Source: Lachnospiraceae bacterium
Lineage (GTDB): Bacteria; Bacillota; Clostridia; Lachnospirales; Lachnospiraceae
Reading direction: 5' to 3'
Length of the DNA: 64,000 bases
Assembly: GCA_017432565.1 (NCBI GenBank)
Contig: JAFRIW010000003.1
Location: forward strand, 1-64,000
Shown here: one piece after another, positions 1 to 7,819 of the stretch
Layout: every line of letters begins with the position of its first letter
Numbering within the stretch: the first letter of the stretch is position 1
Position numbers and translations under genes: made by a program
The notes under the pieces: model-generated
Database searches by the model: none
Told to the model about the DNA's origin: nothing
Seen by the model: only the letters and a program-made list of their open reading frames with translations

Positions 1-87
1 ACTTCCCCGGATGATGAAATGAAAAAAGCCCTTCGCCTGCATGTGCACCTGCAGGAAAAGGGCAGCAAAATAGCCGGAAGCTTTTGA
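1..87 (+). CDS. Possible C-terminal end of a rightward ORF (partial)
   Basis: Frame 1 is open from the left edge to a TGA at 85-87, giving 28 codons with a plausible basic-amphipathic ending (ends KIAGSF). It would be the only rightward gene in this part of the element and it overlaps a terminator-like hairpin of the leftward genes. The call may simply be chance; I recognise no family. Confidence 0.15.
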   Translation, partial: TSPDDEMKKALRLHVHLQEKGSKIAGSF

Positions 88-103
88 GCCGCCGGCTATG
101 TAA
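61..103 (-). terminator. Terminator-like hairpin, TATGTAA copy 1
   Basis: TAGCCGG (71-77) pairs with CCGGCTA (92-98). Read leftward it is followed by a TTTT tract (70-67), as in an intrinsic terminator for the small gene at 148-585. On the plus strand the stem runs into TATGTAA (97-103), a signature shared with hairpins near 1.06, 1.51 and 9.28 kb. Confidence 0.55.
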
Positions 104-147
104 GAATCATATTCAGTTTAAGAGAGCGACAAACTGGAATTTGTCTA

Positions 148-585
148 TCACTTCGTATATGGCTCTGTATCTTTACCATCATATACGAACACTTTTATTT
201 CCGTCTTCGTATCAACAGCTGCATGAATACCAACAGTGTATTCTTTATCGGCTGCAACCTGCAAGAATGAATAGCATCCACCTGAAGATATCTTGTCTGA
301 TACGATTTCTGGTTCTCCCTCGCACAGTAAATGCACTACAATATCAAAATCATTTCTATTCTGAATCGTCAAAGCTCCTGTTTTGGATATAACTTTTGAA
401 TCGGCATAATTTATCACATATTTCTCGGATGTTGACGCTTCCATGCAAGTCACAGAGCAATCCCACATTATAGATGCTTTTTTCTTTCTATAAACTTCAG
501 AAGACCTAAACGCTGAAAGTGTAATTCCTATTATTACCACCAATACACATATAGTTACTATCACGATTGTAGCTTTTTTCTTCAC
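148..585 (-). CDS. Hypothetical single-pass membrane protein
   Basis: About 145 residues if translation begins at the GTG at 585, which has a GGAGG seven bases upstream; an ATG further out (645) lacks such a site. The protein starts with basic residues (VKKKAT), then one strong hydrophobic segment of about 20 residues, then a soluble domain that should be extracytoplasmic. The C-terminal part contains two cysteines and beta-like alternation with no motif I recognise. It sits at the end of the visible conjugative gene string, before a terminator-like hairpin, so it may be a cargo or accessory gene. Function unknown. Confidence 0.6.
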   Translation of the reverse strand: MKKKATIVIVTICVLVVIIGITLSAFRSSEVYRKKKASIMWDCSVTCMEASTSEKYVINYADSKVISKTGALTIQNRNDFDIVVHLLCEGEPEIVSDKISSGGCYSFLQVAADKEYTVGIHAAVDTKTEIKVFVYDGKDTEPYTK

Positions 586-687
586 TTTACTCACCTCCAC
601 AAATTCCGATTGTCGCGCTCTTTCATCCCGACTTTCCGCAATCATACCACAGGATCATTAACAAAGTATGTCAGGATCGAAAAAACT

Positions 688-981
688 TCAGGATCGCATC
701 AATAATCCAAGGTTGATGCTGGCTTCCTCCAGAAGTAAATCCAGTATACCGGCACCGGCAGTCACCATGATCAGGACTGCTTCCATGGCAATCAGAATAC
801 ACATGGACGGCCACATCTGCTGAACGATGGCGTAGATGATACAACCAAAGACGATCAGGATCAGTCCGCCGACAATGATGGAAGACAGTTCGATACCGAT
901 CTTAACAAGCACTCTTAGCATGAAGAGGACCAGCATGACTGGCAGTAAGAGGACTTTCATAAGCAGCTTCAGTAAAAACAT
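688..981 (-). CDS. Small membrane protein of the conjugative element
   Basis: 97 residues, almost entirely hydrophobic, with two or three predicted membrane helices (about residues 5-25, 33-53 and 60-80) and a short polar C-terminus. The ATG is preceded by a good GGAGG. It lies downstream of the Maff2 gene among mating-channel genes. Small multi-pass proteins are common in this position in such elements, where they are presumed channel or accessory components; I do not recognise a named family. Confidence 0.65.
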   Translation of the reverse strand: MFLLKLLMKVLLLPVMLVLFMLRVLVKIGIELSSIIVGGLILIVFGCIIYAIVQQMWPSMCILIAMEAVLIMVTAGAGILDLLLEEASINLGLLMRS

Positions 982-1048
982 ATTTGACCTCCGTATCGTA
1001 AGCAGTAAAGAGAGACTGCGGGGATTCTGATTTCATTGTACTTTAGCC

Positions 1049-1106
1049 AGCCGGCATCACAAGGATGTCGCCGGCTATGTAAAGATGCAGGTTTTTAGCC
1101 TGCATC
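1049..1106 (-). terminator. Tandem hairpins with TATGTAA, copy 2
   Basis: Two stems flank TATGTAA (1076-1082). AGCCGGC (1049-1055) pairs with GCCGGCT (1070-1076), and GATGCAGG (1084-1091) pairs with CCTGCATC (1099-1106). Read leftward the second stem comes first after the Maff2 stop and is followed by CTTTACATA, a weak U tract, so it may terminate or process the Maff2 transcript. Confidence 0.5.
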
Positions 1107-1128
1107 CCTTTCCCGGAAGACTGGCCGA

Positions 1129-1344
1129 TCAGCCGAACAGACCGGAAAGAAGCGGTACCAGAGTGATGCCGATGAGGGCGACACCGCCACCGGCCATCAG
1201 CTGCTTCATGCCCTGGGACTTTGCGCCGGGGTTATCGTTGCCATAGCCTTCCAGCAGGTTGATCGCGCCCCAGATACCAAGACCGGCACCGAGTGCCACG
1301 ACGAGAGTCTGCAGTACACCGACTGCGCTGTTGAAAAATGCCAT
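1129..1344 (-). CDS. Maff2 family mobile-element protein (pilin-like)
   Basis: 71 residues from the ATG at 1344, which has AAGGAGG just upstream; longer upstream starts lack this. The sequence begins MAFFNSAVGVLQ and has two hydrophobic helices (about 8-30 and 50-70) separated by a polar stretch containing NDNPGAKSQG. This matches the Maff2 family that is nearly invariant in Clostridia conjugative elements next to the VirD4 gene. Size and topology resemble VirB2/TrbC pilin subunits, so a mating-channel or pilus role is inferred. Confidence 0.85.
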   Translation of the reverse strand: MAFFNSAVGVLQTLVVALGAGLGIWGAINLLEGYGNDNPGAKSQGMKQLMAGGGVALIGITLVPLLSGLFG

Positions 1345-1504
1345 ATAGAGGCCTCCTTTTAGTTTTCCCTTGCGGGAGTAGTGGTGTGTATCGCTGCTGC
1401 AGCGACTGTTCTGTCTGAATTCCCGGTCCGATGGTCGGCCCCATCTTGTTTTCATTTGCCTCTTAAGGCTGTGGGCTCATGCGACTTTTCATCCAGACAA
1501 CACG

Positions 1505-1547
1505 GCGGATCCCTCCGCTATGTAAAGAGGCAGCTTTAGGGCTGCCT
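1505..1547 (-). terminator. Tandem hairpins with TATGTAA, copy 3
   Basis: GCGGA (1505-1509) pairs with TCCGC (1514-1518), followed by TATGTAA (1519-1525), then AGGCAGC (1528-1534) pairs with GCTGCCT (1541-1547). It directly follows the stop codon of the VirD4 gene. Read leftward, the larger stem followed by CTTTACATA resembles a weak intrinsic terminator that would reduce readthrough into the Maff2 gene. Confidence 0.5.
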
Positions 1548-3295
1548 TAAGCCTCCACCACATCAAAGACCTCATCCTTCTTCAGCTTCATCCGCCGATT
1601 CAGGTATTTCTCGATGTCGAAGGTGTATTTCTTATCAAAGTCAGCTGTGTACTTGAAGTTCGGATGCTGGGTCAGGTCATACTTATCCGAGAGGAAAGGC
1701 CTGACACCCCGGAGCTGTAGGATACACTTGCTTCCGTTCATGACTGCCAGCTCATCCCTGCTCATCAGCTCCTTCCCGAGCTTCTGGTAGTTTGTCCCGT
1801 AGCTGGGACTGTTGCCCCTTGTATCGGAAGTATTAAAAGTATCGATCGTTTCCTTGCCCAGGGCTTCCGTCAGTTCCTTCAGCGTTGTCGGCTCCGAGCC
1901 GCCAAGGAAGATCTGGCTGTCACAGTTGCCGATGATGGTATCAGCGTTGTCCTTATAGATGGACTTCAGCTGGCTCCTTGCCTGCAGTACCAGGCATGCT
2001 GAGATCTCACGGCTTCGGATCGTGGCGATCAGCTTCTCCAGATTCGGGATCTGTCCGATGTTCGCCATCTCATCGATCAGGCACCGGACATGAATCGGAA
2101 GCCTGCCGCCGTAAACATCGTCCGCTTTCTCGCAGAGCAGGTTAAAGAGCTGTGTATAGGCCATGGAAATCAGGAAATTGAAGGTGCTGTCCGTATCACT
2201 CATGATCAGAAACAGCGCCGTTTTCTTATCCCCGAGGGTGTCCAGCTCCAGTTCGTCGTAGGCCGTCAGCTCCCTGAGCTCCTGGATATCGAAGACTGCA
2301 AGCCTTGCGCCGCAGGAAATCAGGATCGACTTCGCTGTCTTACCTGCGGCCAATTTGTATTTTTTATATTGGCGGACTGCGAAGTGCTTCGGGTTCTTTT
2401 TCTCCAGGTTTTCAAACATGATGTCGACCGGATTCTGGAACTCTTCATCATCCTCACGGACCTCCATGGCGTTGATAAACTCGATCAACGTAGCGAAGTT
2501 CTGTTCCTCCACAGGCGCTTCATAATGGATATACCCAATCAAAGCACAGTAAAGCAGCGTTTCTGCTTTGGTCCAGAATTCGTCGCCGGACTTGCCGTCG
2601 CCTTTGGTATTTGCAATCAGCGTAGTGACGAGCTTCAGGATGTCCTTTTCACTGTGGATATAAGCGAAGGGGTTGTAGTGCATGCTCTTTTTGAAATTGA
2701 TGGTGTTCAGGATCCGGATCTCATAGCCGTTCTTCTGCAGGGCATGGCCACACTCCAAAACAATGGTGCCCTTTGGGTCAGTAACCACGTAGCTCGAATG
2801 CATCTGGAGAAGGTTCGGTTTCAGCCAAAACCTTGTCTTACCGGAACCGGAACCGCCGACGATCAGGACGTTCTTGTTCCTGGCATTCGCCGGATTCTTC
2901 GGACGGTTCGACATCATCAGACGTTCCGTTGCCGTCAGGATCACGTTATTTTCGAACTTCGGATCCATAAAGGGCTCGATATCGGCATGCGTTCCCCAAC
3001 GGGCGGAACCATATTCCTCGTTATGCCGGTAATGCTTGGCGTTTTTTCCCCGGAGGTAGACTGCAAGACGCAGCCCACCTCCGCAGATCGTTCCTACCAG
3101 CAGGTCCAGAGGATGCAGACTCGGGAGGGGATTCCCGAAAGCAACACCGACCATGCTGAAGAAACTCAGCATCTTTTTCCCCATATCAGCGCCTTCCGCA
3201 AGCCGCCAGGCCTCGCCAAGGTTCGTACAGACGAGGCCAACGATGATATACGGAAGGAGCTTGATCAGGGTCTTCTTTATCTTCGTACTGTTCAT
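1547..3295 (-). CDS. VirD4/TraG-type type IV coupling protein
   Basis: 582 residues. This is the ATPase that couples the relaxosome to the type IV secretion channel at the inner membrane. Two N-terminal membrane helices (about 10-30 and 58-78) precede the Walker A sequence GGSGSGKT (about 147-154) and a DPKG motif shortly after. The Walker B region is CLIDEMANIG (about 410), followed by the IRSREISACLVLQ sensor stretch typical of the family. The gene overlaps pcfB by four bases (ATGA), indicating translational coupling. Family assignment is firm; the partner relaxase is not in the window. Confidence 0.93.
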   Translation of the reverse strand: MNSTKIKKTLIKLLPYIIVGLVCTNLGEAWRLAEGADMGKKMLSFFSMVGVAFGNPLPSLHPLDLLVGTICGGGLRLAVYLRGKNAKHYRHNEEYGSARWGTHADIEPFMDPKFENNVILTATERLMMSNRPKNPANARNKNVLIVGGSGSGKTRFWLKPNLLQMHSSYVVTDPKGTIVLECGHALQKNGYEIRILNTINFKKSMHYNPFAYIHSEKDILKLVTTLIANTKGDGKSGDEFWTKAETLLYCALIGYIHYEAPVEEQNFATLIEFINAMEVREDDEEFQNPVDIMFENLEKKNPKHFAVRQYKKYKLAAGKTAKSILISCGARLAVFDIQELRELTAYDELELDTLGDKKTALFLIMSDTDSTFNFLISMAYTQLFNLLCEKADDVYGGRLPIHVRCLIDEMANIGQIPNLEKLIATIRSREISACLVLQARSQLKSIYKDNADTIIGNCDSQIFLGGSEPTTLKELTEALGKETIDTFNTSDTRGNSPSYGTNYQKLGKELMSRDELAVMNGSKCILQLRGVRPFLSDKYDLTQHPNFKYTADFDKKYTFDIEKYLNRRMKLKKDEVFDVVEA

Positions 3296-3777
3296 CGGTC
3301 AAGCTCCCTCTTTTTATCACGGTTCACGACTTTGCCGGGCAGTTCAGCGATCTTCGCAGCGATCGTTCTCAGCTGTTTCAGGACACTCGGACGTTTTTCC
3401 TTGTTCAGGGCTTTTGCAGAGTACTCGTTAAAAGCAGCTGTCAGTGCATCGGCGTCCTTTGCTTTAAAGAAGACCAGGTATTTCGGCGGATCCACAGAGG
3501 CATCCTTCCGGATGGCATAGTCTACGCCGTATTTCCGGGCGACTCCCTCGAAGCCCCGCAGGTCAGTTTTCGCGATATCGATACTGGAAACGCCCTGCTT
3601 CTGACCGATCAGGTCCTGCACGGACTGCTTTCCGGAAGGAACTTCATTCTTTTTCAGATCCTTTACCAGCTTCCTGTGCCGGAGGTACATCATCCCCGCA
3701 TGGACGATCGTCCGCATCGTCAGCTTCGTTGTGCTGATCGCAAGGTTTACTGTCCTGCTTTCCACTTCCTCCTGCAT
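3292..3777 (-). CDS. PcfB family conjugation protein (DUF3801)
   Basis: 161 residues. PcfB proteins accompany the coupling protein in Gram-positive conjugation systems (named from pCF10). The gene sits immediately upstream of the VirD4 gene, with a four-base overlap. Recognisable features are the N-terminal TVNLAISTTKLTMRTI-like helix, the basic middle, and the GVDYAIRKD...YLVFFKAKDADALTAAF core. It contains no membrane segment. Its start has GGAGG nine bases upstream, inside the end of the preceding ORF. The exact molecular role is uncertain. Confidence 0.85.
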   Translation of the reverse strand: MQEEVESRTVNLAISTTKLTMRTIVHAGMMYLRHRKLVKDLKKNEVPSGKQSVQDLIGQKQGVSSIDIAKTDLRGFEGVARKYGVDYAIRKDASVDPPKYLVFFKAKDADALTAAFNEYSAKALNKEKRPSVLKQLRTIAAKIAELPGKVVNRDKKRELDR

Positions 3778-3892
3778 CGGCCATCACCTCCTTTTCCTTC
3801 TCATTCCAGCGGTTCGCGATCACACAGCACATGGTCAGGATACCGAAGCTTGACCCTGCACAAAAGCTCACAAAAGGTACGACCCATCTCAT
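3644..3892 (-). CDS. Small membrane protein, DUF3789-like N-terminus
   Basis: 82 residues from the ATG at 3892, overlapping the DUF5688 stop by four bases. The first 30 residues form one membrane helix (begins MRWVVPFVSF), as in the tiny DUF3789 proteins found at this spot in related elements. The remaining 50 residues are acidic and low complexity and overlap the start of pcfB for about 130 bases in another frame, which is unusual. The membrane part is believable; the long tail could be an accident of a missing stop codon. Confidence 0.5.
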   Translation of the reverse strand: MRWVVPFVSFCAGSSFGILTMCCVIANRWNEKEKEVMADAGGSGKQDSKPCDQHNEADDADDRPCGDDVPPAQEAGKGSEKE

Positions 3893-5331
3893 CTTGATTC
3901 CTCCTTCGTTTTCTTCGGCTTCTTCGCTGGGGTCTCGGTTTTCTTTTCCTGGCCAGCTTTCTCGGCAACCATCTCTGCAGCCTTCTCCTCCTGGAGTTTC
4001 ACGGCTTCATCCGGCATCGGGAGGGCCATAACACCTTTCCCCATGTGGATGAAGACCTCGGGCTGGTGGAACTGCTGCTCAAACTTCTGCATCTGGTCCG
4101 GGGTCAGGGAGCCGAAGCTCTCTTCGGTAAGGCCCACTACCAGGAAGGATCCTGCGACCACATCGTAGATCTGGCCGTCATCATCACGAAGAGCGCGGTT
4201 CAGGGGCAGTCCTTCCAACTTTCCTTCCTCGTTCATCACAAGGCCGACGTTCTCATCGAAGGGATAGGTGACCTCAATATACCCGCCGACGGCCTTCTGC
4301 AGATCCTCCAGATCCGTCCCGATTTCCACCGGACGGGGGTACTTTTCCGGCTCTACCAGAAGGACGGTCATAGTTTCCTTTGCAGTTTCCGGAGCTGCCG
4401 TCTCATACGCTACGGCAGCCTCCGCCACTCGGGACTCGAAGGTCGTTGCCTTCTCAAAGACCCTTGCCTCGCTGTCGTAGTGATAGACGCTGTCGGAGAG
4501 GAAGTCCGCCGCGCTGACCTCGGTCGCATTGACGCTCTGGACCATTTCCTCCAGCTGGGGACGCTGGAACTCGCCGTCATCCTTGATGAACAGGCATTCA
4601 TGGATGGAAGAAGGCAGCACAAAGAAGTCGCCTCCGAGCCTCTCCGCAGCCTGGTCCATGAATTCCGGGACCTGGACAGCAGCCGCGCCGTTCACGCCGC
4701 CTTCAACCGTTGCCACCCACATGGGAGATTCCGGCATGTCCATCATGCCGCCGGACATTTCCGCCATCATCTCGGACATGTTTTTGAGGGTCGGGGGCCT
4801 GTGAGCCATCTGGGAAGTCACGGCATCCTGATGAAGCTGCTCGGGAGTGATACCGAAATGCTCCATCATCTGATTCGTCACGAGAGTCGAGGCGTTGTGA
4901 TGCCGGGAGTCGCTGACATCGATGCGGTAGACCACCGCGATATCCTCGATGGTCTTATGCGGGATCTGCTCCAGCTTTTCCTTATTCGGTTCCACCGGGA
5001 TGACCTGCATCATGAGGTTTCCCTTCACGTTCCCGTACTCGGTGAACTGCTTCGTATCCACCTGCGGGATCTGCTCGATCGCCTTATCCAAGCCGGAAAG
5101 GAACTCGCTCATAACGGCTGCCAGGCGCTTCGGATTCTCAACCACCTGGTCGTGGAGGTCATGCAGGTTCATAGTCACGGCCGCATTCTGTCCTTCGGGA
5201 CGTACGGAGAGTCCCACATAGGACTCTCCCTGCAGCTTTTCCACCTTCTGGATGGTCACATCAGCTTCCGGATGGCGGGTCTTCGCCGCATCCTTAGCGA
5301 TATCCAGGAAATCTTCGTAGCTCATCGCCAT
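3889..5331 (-). CDS. DUF5688 family protein of conjugative elements
   Basis: 480 residues, soluble. It begins MAMSYEDFLDIAKDA, with a GGAGG site upstream, and has the family's repeated pattern: GLSVRP, NLHDLHDQV, an internal WVATVEGG, and the MTLSPDQMQKF-like segment near the end. The C-terminus is a lysine- and glutamate-rich tail. DUF5688 proteins are found almost only in Firmicutes conjugative elements between the replication genes and the VirD4 gene. Their function is not established. Gene order with pcfB and the coupling protein suggests a role in transfer or its control. Confidence 0.8.
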   Translation of the reverse strand: MAMSYEDFLDIAKDAAKTRHPEADVTIQKVEKLQGESYVGLSVRPEGQNAAVTMNLHDLHDQVVENPKRLAAVMSEFLSGLDKAIEQIPQVDTKQFTEYGNVKGNLMMQVIPVEPNKEKLEQIPHKTIEDIAVVYRIDVSDSRHHNASTLVTNQMMEHFGITPEQLHQDAVTSQMAHRPPTLKNMSEMMAEMSGGMMDMPESPMWVATVEGGVNGAAAVQVPEFMDQAAERLGGDFFVLPSSIHECLFIKDDGEFQRPQLEEMVQSVNATEVSAADFLSDSVYHYDSEARVFEKATTFESRVAEAAVAYETAAPETAKETMTVLLVEPEKYPRPVEIGTDLEDLQKAVGGYIEVTYPFDENVGLVMNEEGKLEGLPLNRALRDDDGQIYDVVAGSFLVVGLTEESFGSLTPDQMQKFEQQFHQPEVFIHMGKGVMALPMPDEAVKLQEEKAAEMVAEKAGQEKKTETPAKKPKKTKEESR

Positions 5332-5345
5332 AGTCAGGCACCTCC

Positions 5346-5987
5346 TTAGTCAAAGCAGAAGACGGATACTTCGCCTTCGCGGGTCTTGAGTTTCGTGGAA
5401 TGCTCCTCAAAGTAACGGGCTGCCGCATAGAGCTGCCTGGCATTGGGGCTCACCACCTCACCGGCTTCCTCATCGATGCCGAAGATCACGGCCGGGGCCT
5501 TGTAATAAGTCTTGTTGCCGCGCTTCAGGGGCTTTTTCTCCGCAATGGTGTAGTAGAGATCCTCGGTACCCGGGATCGGCTGCATGTCGTAGGTCCCGGT
5601 CTGTCCGGCAAAGATATCCCCGATCTCCTCGGCCAGCTCGTCCATGGTCATGATGGTGTTATCGCCGTCAGGGCGGGCTACCAGGACCATGGTGCCGTAG
5701 AAAGAGCCGCAGTCCCCGCTGTAGGGGCAGTTCTCACACTCGTCCTCATCATCCTCATCGGTTTCTGCTTCCATGAGTCCGACCAGGAAGGCTGCCTTTG
5801 CCACCATGACGGAACAGTCCATCAGCATGCCGGCTGTCTGGAGCAGGATATCCGCCGGGGAGTCCTCCTCCGTGTCGATTTCTAATTCAATTTCGGGAAT
5901 CTGCTTCTCCTTGTGCTGTTCCTGCATCAGCTTCTCAAAGGTCTTCATGTCGTTGGTGAGGCTCTTCATCTTGTTGGTTTTCTCCAT
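5346..5987 (-). CDS. Hypothetical conjugative-element protein
   Basis: 213 residues with a GGAG site before the ATG. The N-terminal third is helical and very acidic. The middle carries CENCPYSGDC (about residues 102-111), a clustered three-cysteine motif that could bind metal. The C-terminal half is a compact alpha/beta-looking domain. It is the first gene after the terminator that closes the rep-par operon, so it probably heads the transfer-associated transcription unit with DUF5688, pcfB and VirD4. I do not recognise the family. Confidence 0.7.
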   Translation of the reverse strand: MEKTNKMKSLTNDMKTFEKLMQEQHKEKQIPEIELEIDTEEDSPADILLQTAGMLMDCSVMVAKAAFLVGLMEAETDEDDEDECENCPYSGDCGSFYGTMVLVARPDGDNTIMTMDELAEEIGDIFAGQTGTYDMQPIPGTEDLYYTIAEKKPLKRGNKTYYKAPAVIFGIDEEAGEVVSPNARQLYAAARYFEEHSTKLKTREGEVSVFCFD

Positions 5988-6019
5988 AGGGTTCGTTTCT
6001 CCTTTTTTTGATTTTTGGG

Positions 6020-6053
6020 TAAAAGAAAACGCCTCTGAGAGATCTCAAAGACG
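6020..6053 (-). terminator. Intrinsic terminator after the element's parB
   Basis: CGTCTTTGAG and CTCAGAGGCG form a ten-base stem (with two G-U pairs) around an ATCT loop. Read leftward, TTTTCTTTTA follows (6029-6020). This separates the rep-par operon from the downstream transfer-associated genes. Confidence 0.8.
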
Positions 6054-6082
6054 TCGGCTGTAGGGCTCGTATTCGGTTGTTG

Positions 6083-7021
6083 TTATCGTTCCTGGTCACG
6101 CAGGCGCTTTTTCTGCCACTGTTCCAGGAGCTTGATGATGGTATCCTGCATCTGCTTTGGGGAGTAGGACTTCGGAAAGTACTTCCGGAGCTGCTCACTC
6201 TTGAAAGCGACCCGTTCAAGATCTCCCTTTTTGACTTCACCCAAGATTTCCTGCATGGCTTCCAGGGTACATCCGCCTTCCTGACTGAGTTTTTTGAGCC
6301 GCTGTGCCTGGGAAAGGGAGGGCGCTGCCTGCGTAAAATCCATGGCTTCGATGACATGCTGCTGTTCCTCTGGTGTCAGATAGGAAAGCTCAACCGCAGG
6401 GTTAAAAGAGATCTGCTTCTGATCGACCATATCCAGGAGTTCCGGGATCAGGTTGGTCAGGCGGATGAAGCGACGAACAGTCTCTCGGCTTTGATTATTC
6501 TGTGCTCCAAGTTCCTCATTACTCCTCAACCTCGGCACAACTTGTGTCGATGTCCCAGCCTGCTGAAGATCTGTTCTTGAGCCCTGATGATTCATGGCTT
6601 CCAACTTCATCTTGTAAGCAAAAGCCCGCTCACTTGGAAGAATGCTTTCCCTCTGCAGGTTGGAATCAACCATCAGCACGGTCGCGGCATCATCGTCCAT
6701 GTCCCGGACAATGACTGGAACTTCCGTAAGCCCGGCCGCTTCAGCCGCATGGGCTCTGCGGTGACCGGAGATGATCTCATAGCCGCCATCCTCCAGCGGC
6801 CTTGCAATCAGCGGCGTCAGGACACCGAACTGAGCGATACTTTCGGTTGTTCTCAGCATTGCTTCATCATCGACTACCTTAAATGGATGGTTCTTGAAAG
6901 GAACCAGTTCACTGATCGGTATCTTCTGGACTTTCTCCAGCTGGCTGTCGGCGCGGCTCTCATCAGTCTCAAAGATATCATCGTAGCTGCTCAAGCTGAT
7001 GTTTGCGCCTTTTCTCGGCAT
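6083..7021 (-). CDS. ParB/RepB/Spo0J family partition protein (element-encoded)
   Basis: 312 residues. The ParB N-terminal nucleotide-binding domain shows ISELVPFKNHPF, then ISGHRRAHAA (the GERR-type box with H in place of E) and NLQRE. A helix-turn-helix region follows (about 180-215, ending SRETVRRFIRLTNLI). The start lies inside the parA 3' end (44-base overlap) with its own GGAGG. With ParA it should maintain the excised circular form of the element. It is clearly different from the chromosomal Spo0J at 36 kb. No perfect 16-base chromosomal-type parS is seen within this element. Confidence 0.9.
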   Translation of the reverse strand: MPRKGANISLSSYDDIFETDESRADSQLEKVQKIPISELVPFKNHPFKVVDDEAMLRTTESIAQFGVLTPLIARPLEDGGYEIISGHRRAHAAEAAGLTEVPVIVRDMDDDAATVLMVDSNLQRESILPSERAFAYKMKLEAMNHQGSRTDLQQAGTSTQVVPRLRSNEELGAQNNQSRETVRRFIRLTNLIPELLDMVDQKQISFNPAVELSYLTPEEQQHVIEAMDFTQAAPSLSQAQRLKKLSQEGGCTLEAMQEILGEVKKGDLERVAFKSEQLRKYFPKSYSPKQMQDTIIKLLEQWQKKRLRDQER

Positions 7022-7805
7022 TGTGCATCACCTCCTTCGTGAGCGTCTGATAGGCTTCGGCTACCTTTCCCTTTGGGTCATGGGTAAAGATGCTTTTCCC
7101 TTCGGCAGATATCTCGGCAGCCCGGACAGACCTTGGAATATCCGTGCCATACACTTTGATCTTTCCGCCGTAGGTATCCCGGATCAGCTGGGAGATATCC
7201 TTCGCGTCATTCGTCCTGGCATCCACCATGGTCAGGAGGATCCCTTCGATCCGGAGTTTCGGATTGATCTGGCGGCGGACCTTGTTGATAGTGTTCAGGA
7301 GCTGCTCCAGACCTTTGGCAGAAAGGTAATTCGCCTGGACCGGGATGATCGCCTGATCTGCTGCAGCAAGGGCGTTCACTGTCAGCATTCCCAGAGAGGG
7401 CATGCAGTCGAGGAGAATGAAGTCGTAGTCCTTCTTTACCGTATCCAGATACTGCTTCAGGATCGTTTCCCGGCTCATGGCAGTGACCAGTGAGACTTCC
7501 GTGCCGGCGAGGGCGATGTTTGCCGGTACCAGGTCCACGCCTTCCGGATGATGAAGGATCCCTTCCCCCGGCGCGATCGGCTGGTCCTGTATGACCTTTG
7601 CCATCAGATCCGAGAGAGTAACCGGCAGGTCATCAGGGCGGTTATGTCCCAATGCCACCGTCAGGCTCGCCTGCGGATCCGTGTCGACCAGAAGTACTTT
7701 CTTCCCGGCCATGGCCAGTCCCACACCAAGGTTCTCACAGGTGGTGGTCTTGCCGGTTCCGCCTTTCTGGTTCGTTACTGCCGTAATCACGGCCTTATTC
7801 GACAA
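6978..7805 (-). CDS. ParA family ATPase (element-encoded)
   Basis: 275 residues. A deviant Walker A (QKGGTGKTTT, about residues 13-22), LLVDTDPQASLT and FILLDCMPSLG are diagnostic of ParA/Soj/MinD partition ATPases. The start codon is TTG, placed nine bases after a perfect GGAGG; there is no better start. It is translated between repA and parB and overlaps parB. It should drive segregation of the replicating circular intermediate. It has a longer C-terminus than the chromosomal Soj at 37 kb. Confidence 0.92.
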   Translation of the reverse strand: MSNKAVITAVTNQKGGTGKTTTCENLGVGLAMAGKKVLLVDTDPQASLTVALGHNRPDDLPVTLSDLMAKVIQDQPIAPGEGILHHPEGVDLVPANIALAGTEVSLVTAMSRETILKQYLDTVKKDYDFILLDCMPSLGMLTVNALAAADQAIIPVQANYLSAKGLEQLLNTINKVRRQINPKLRIEGILLTMVDARTNDAKDISQLIRDTYGGKIKVYGTDIPRSVRAAEISAEGKSIFTHDPKGKVAEAYQTLTKEVMHNAEKRRKHQLEQLR

Positions 7806-7819
7806 TAGTGATCACCTCC

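Noticed and set aside
2090-3520. Long rightward ORF of 476 codons opposite the coupling protein
   Set aside because: It is the antisense of a clearly conserved VirD4 gene, has no ribosome site and shows no family features.
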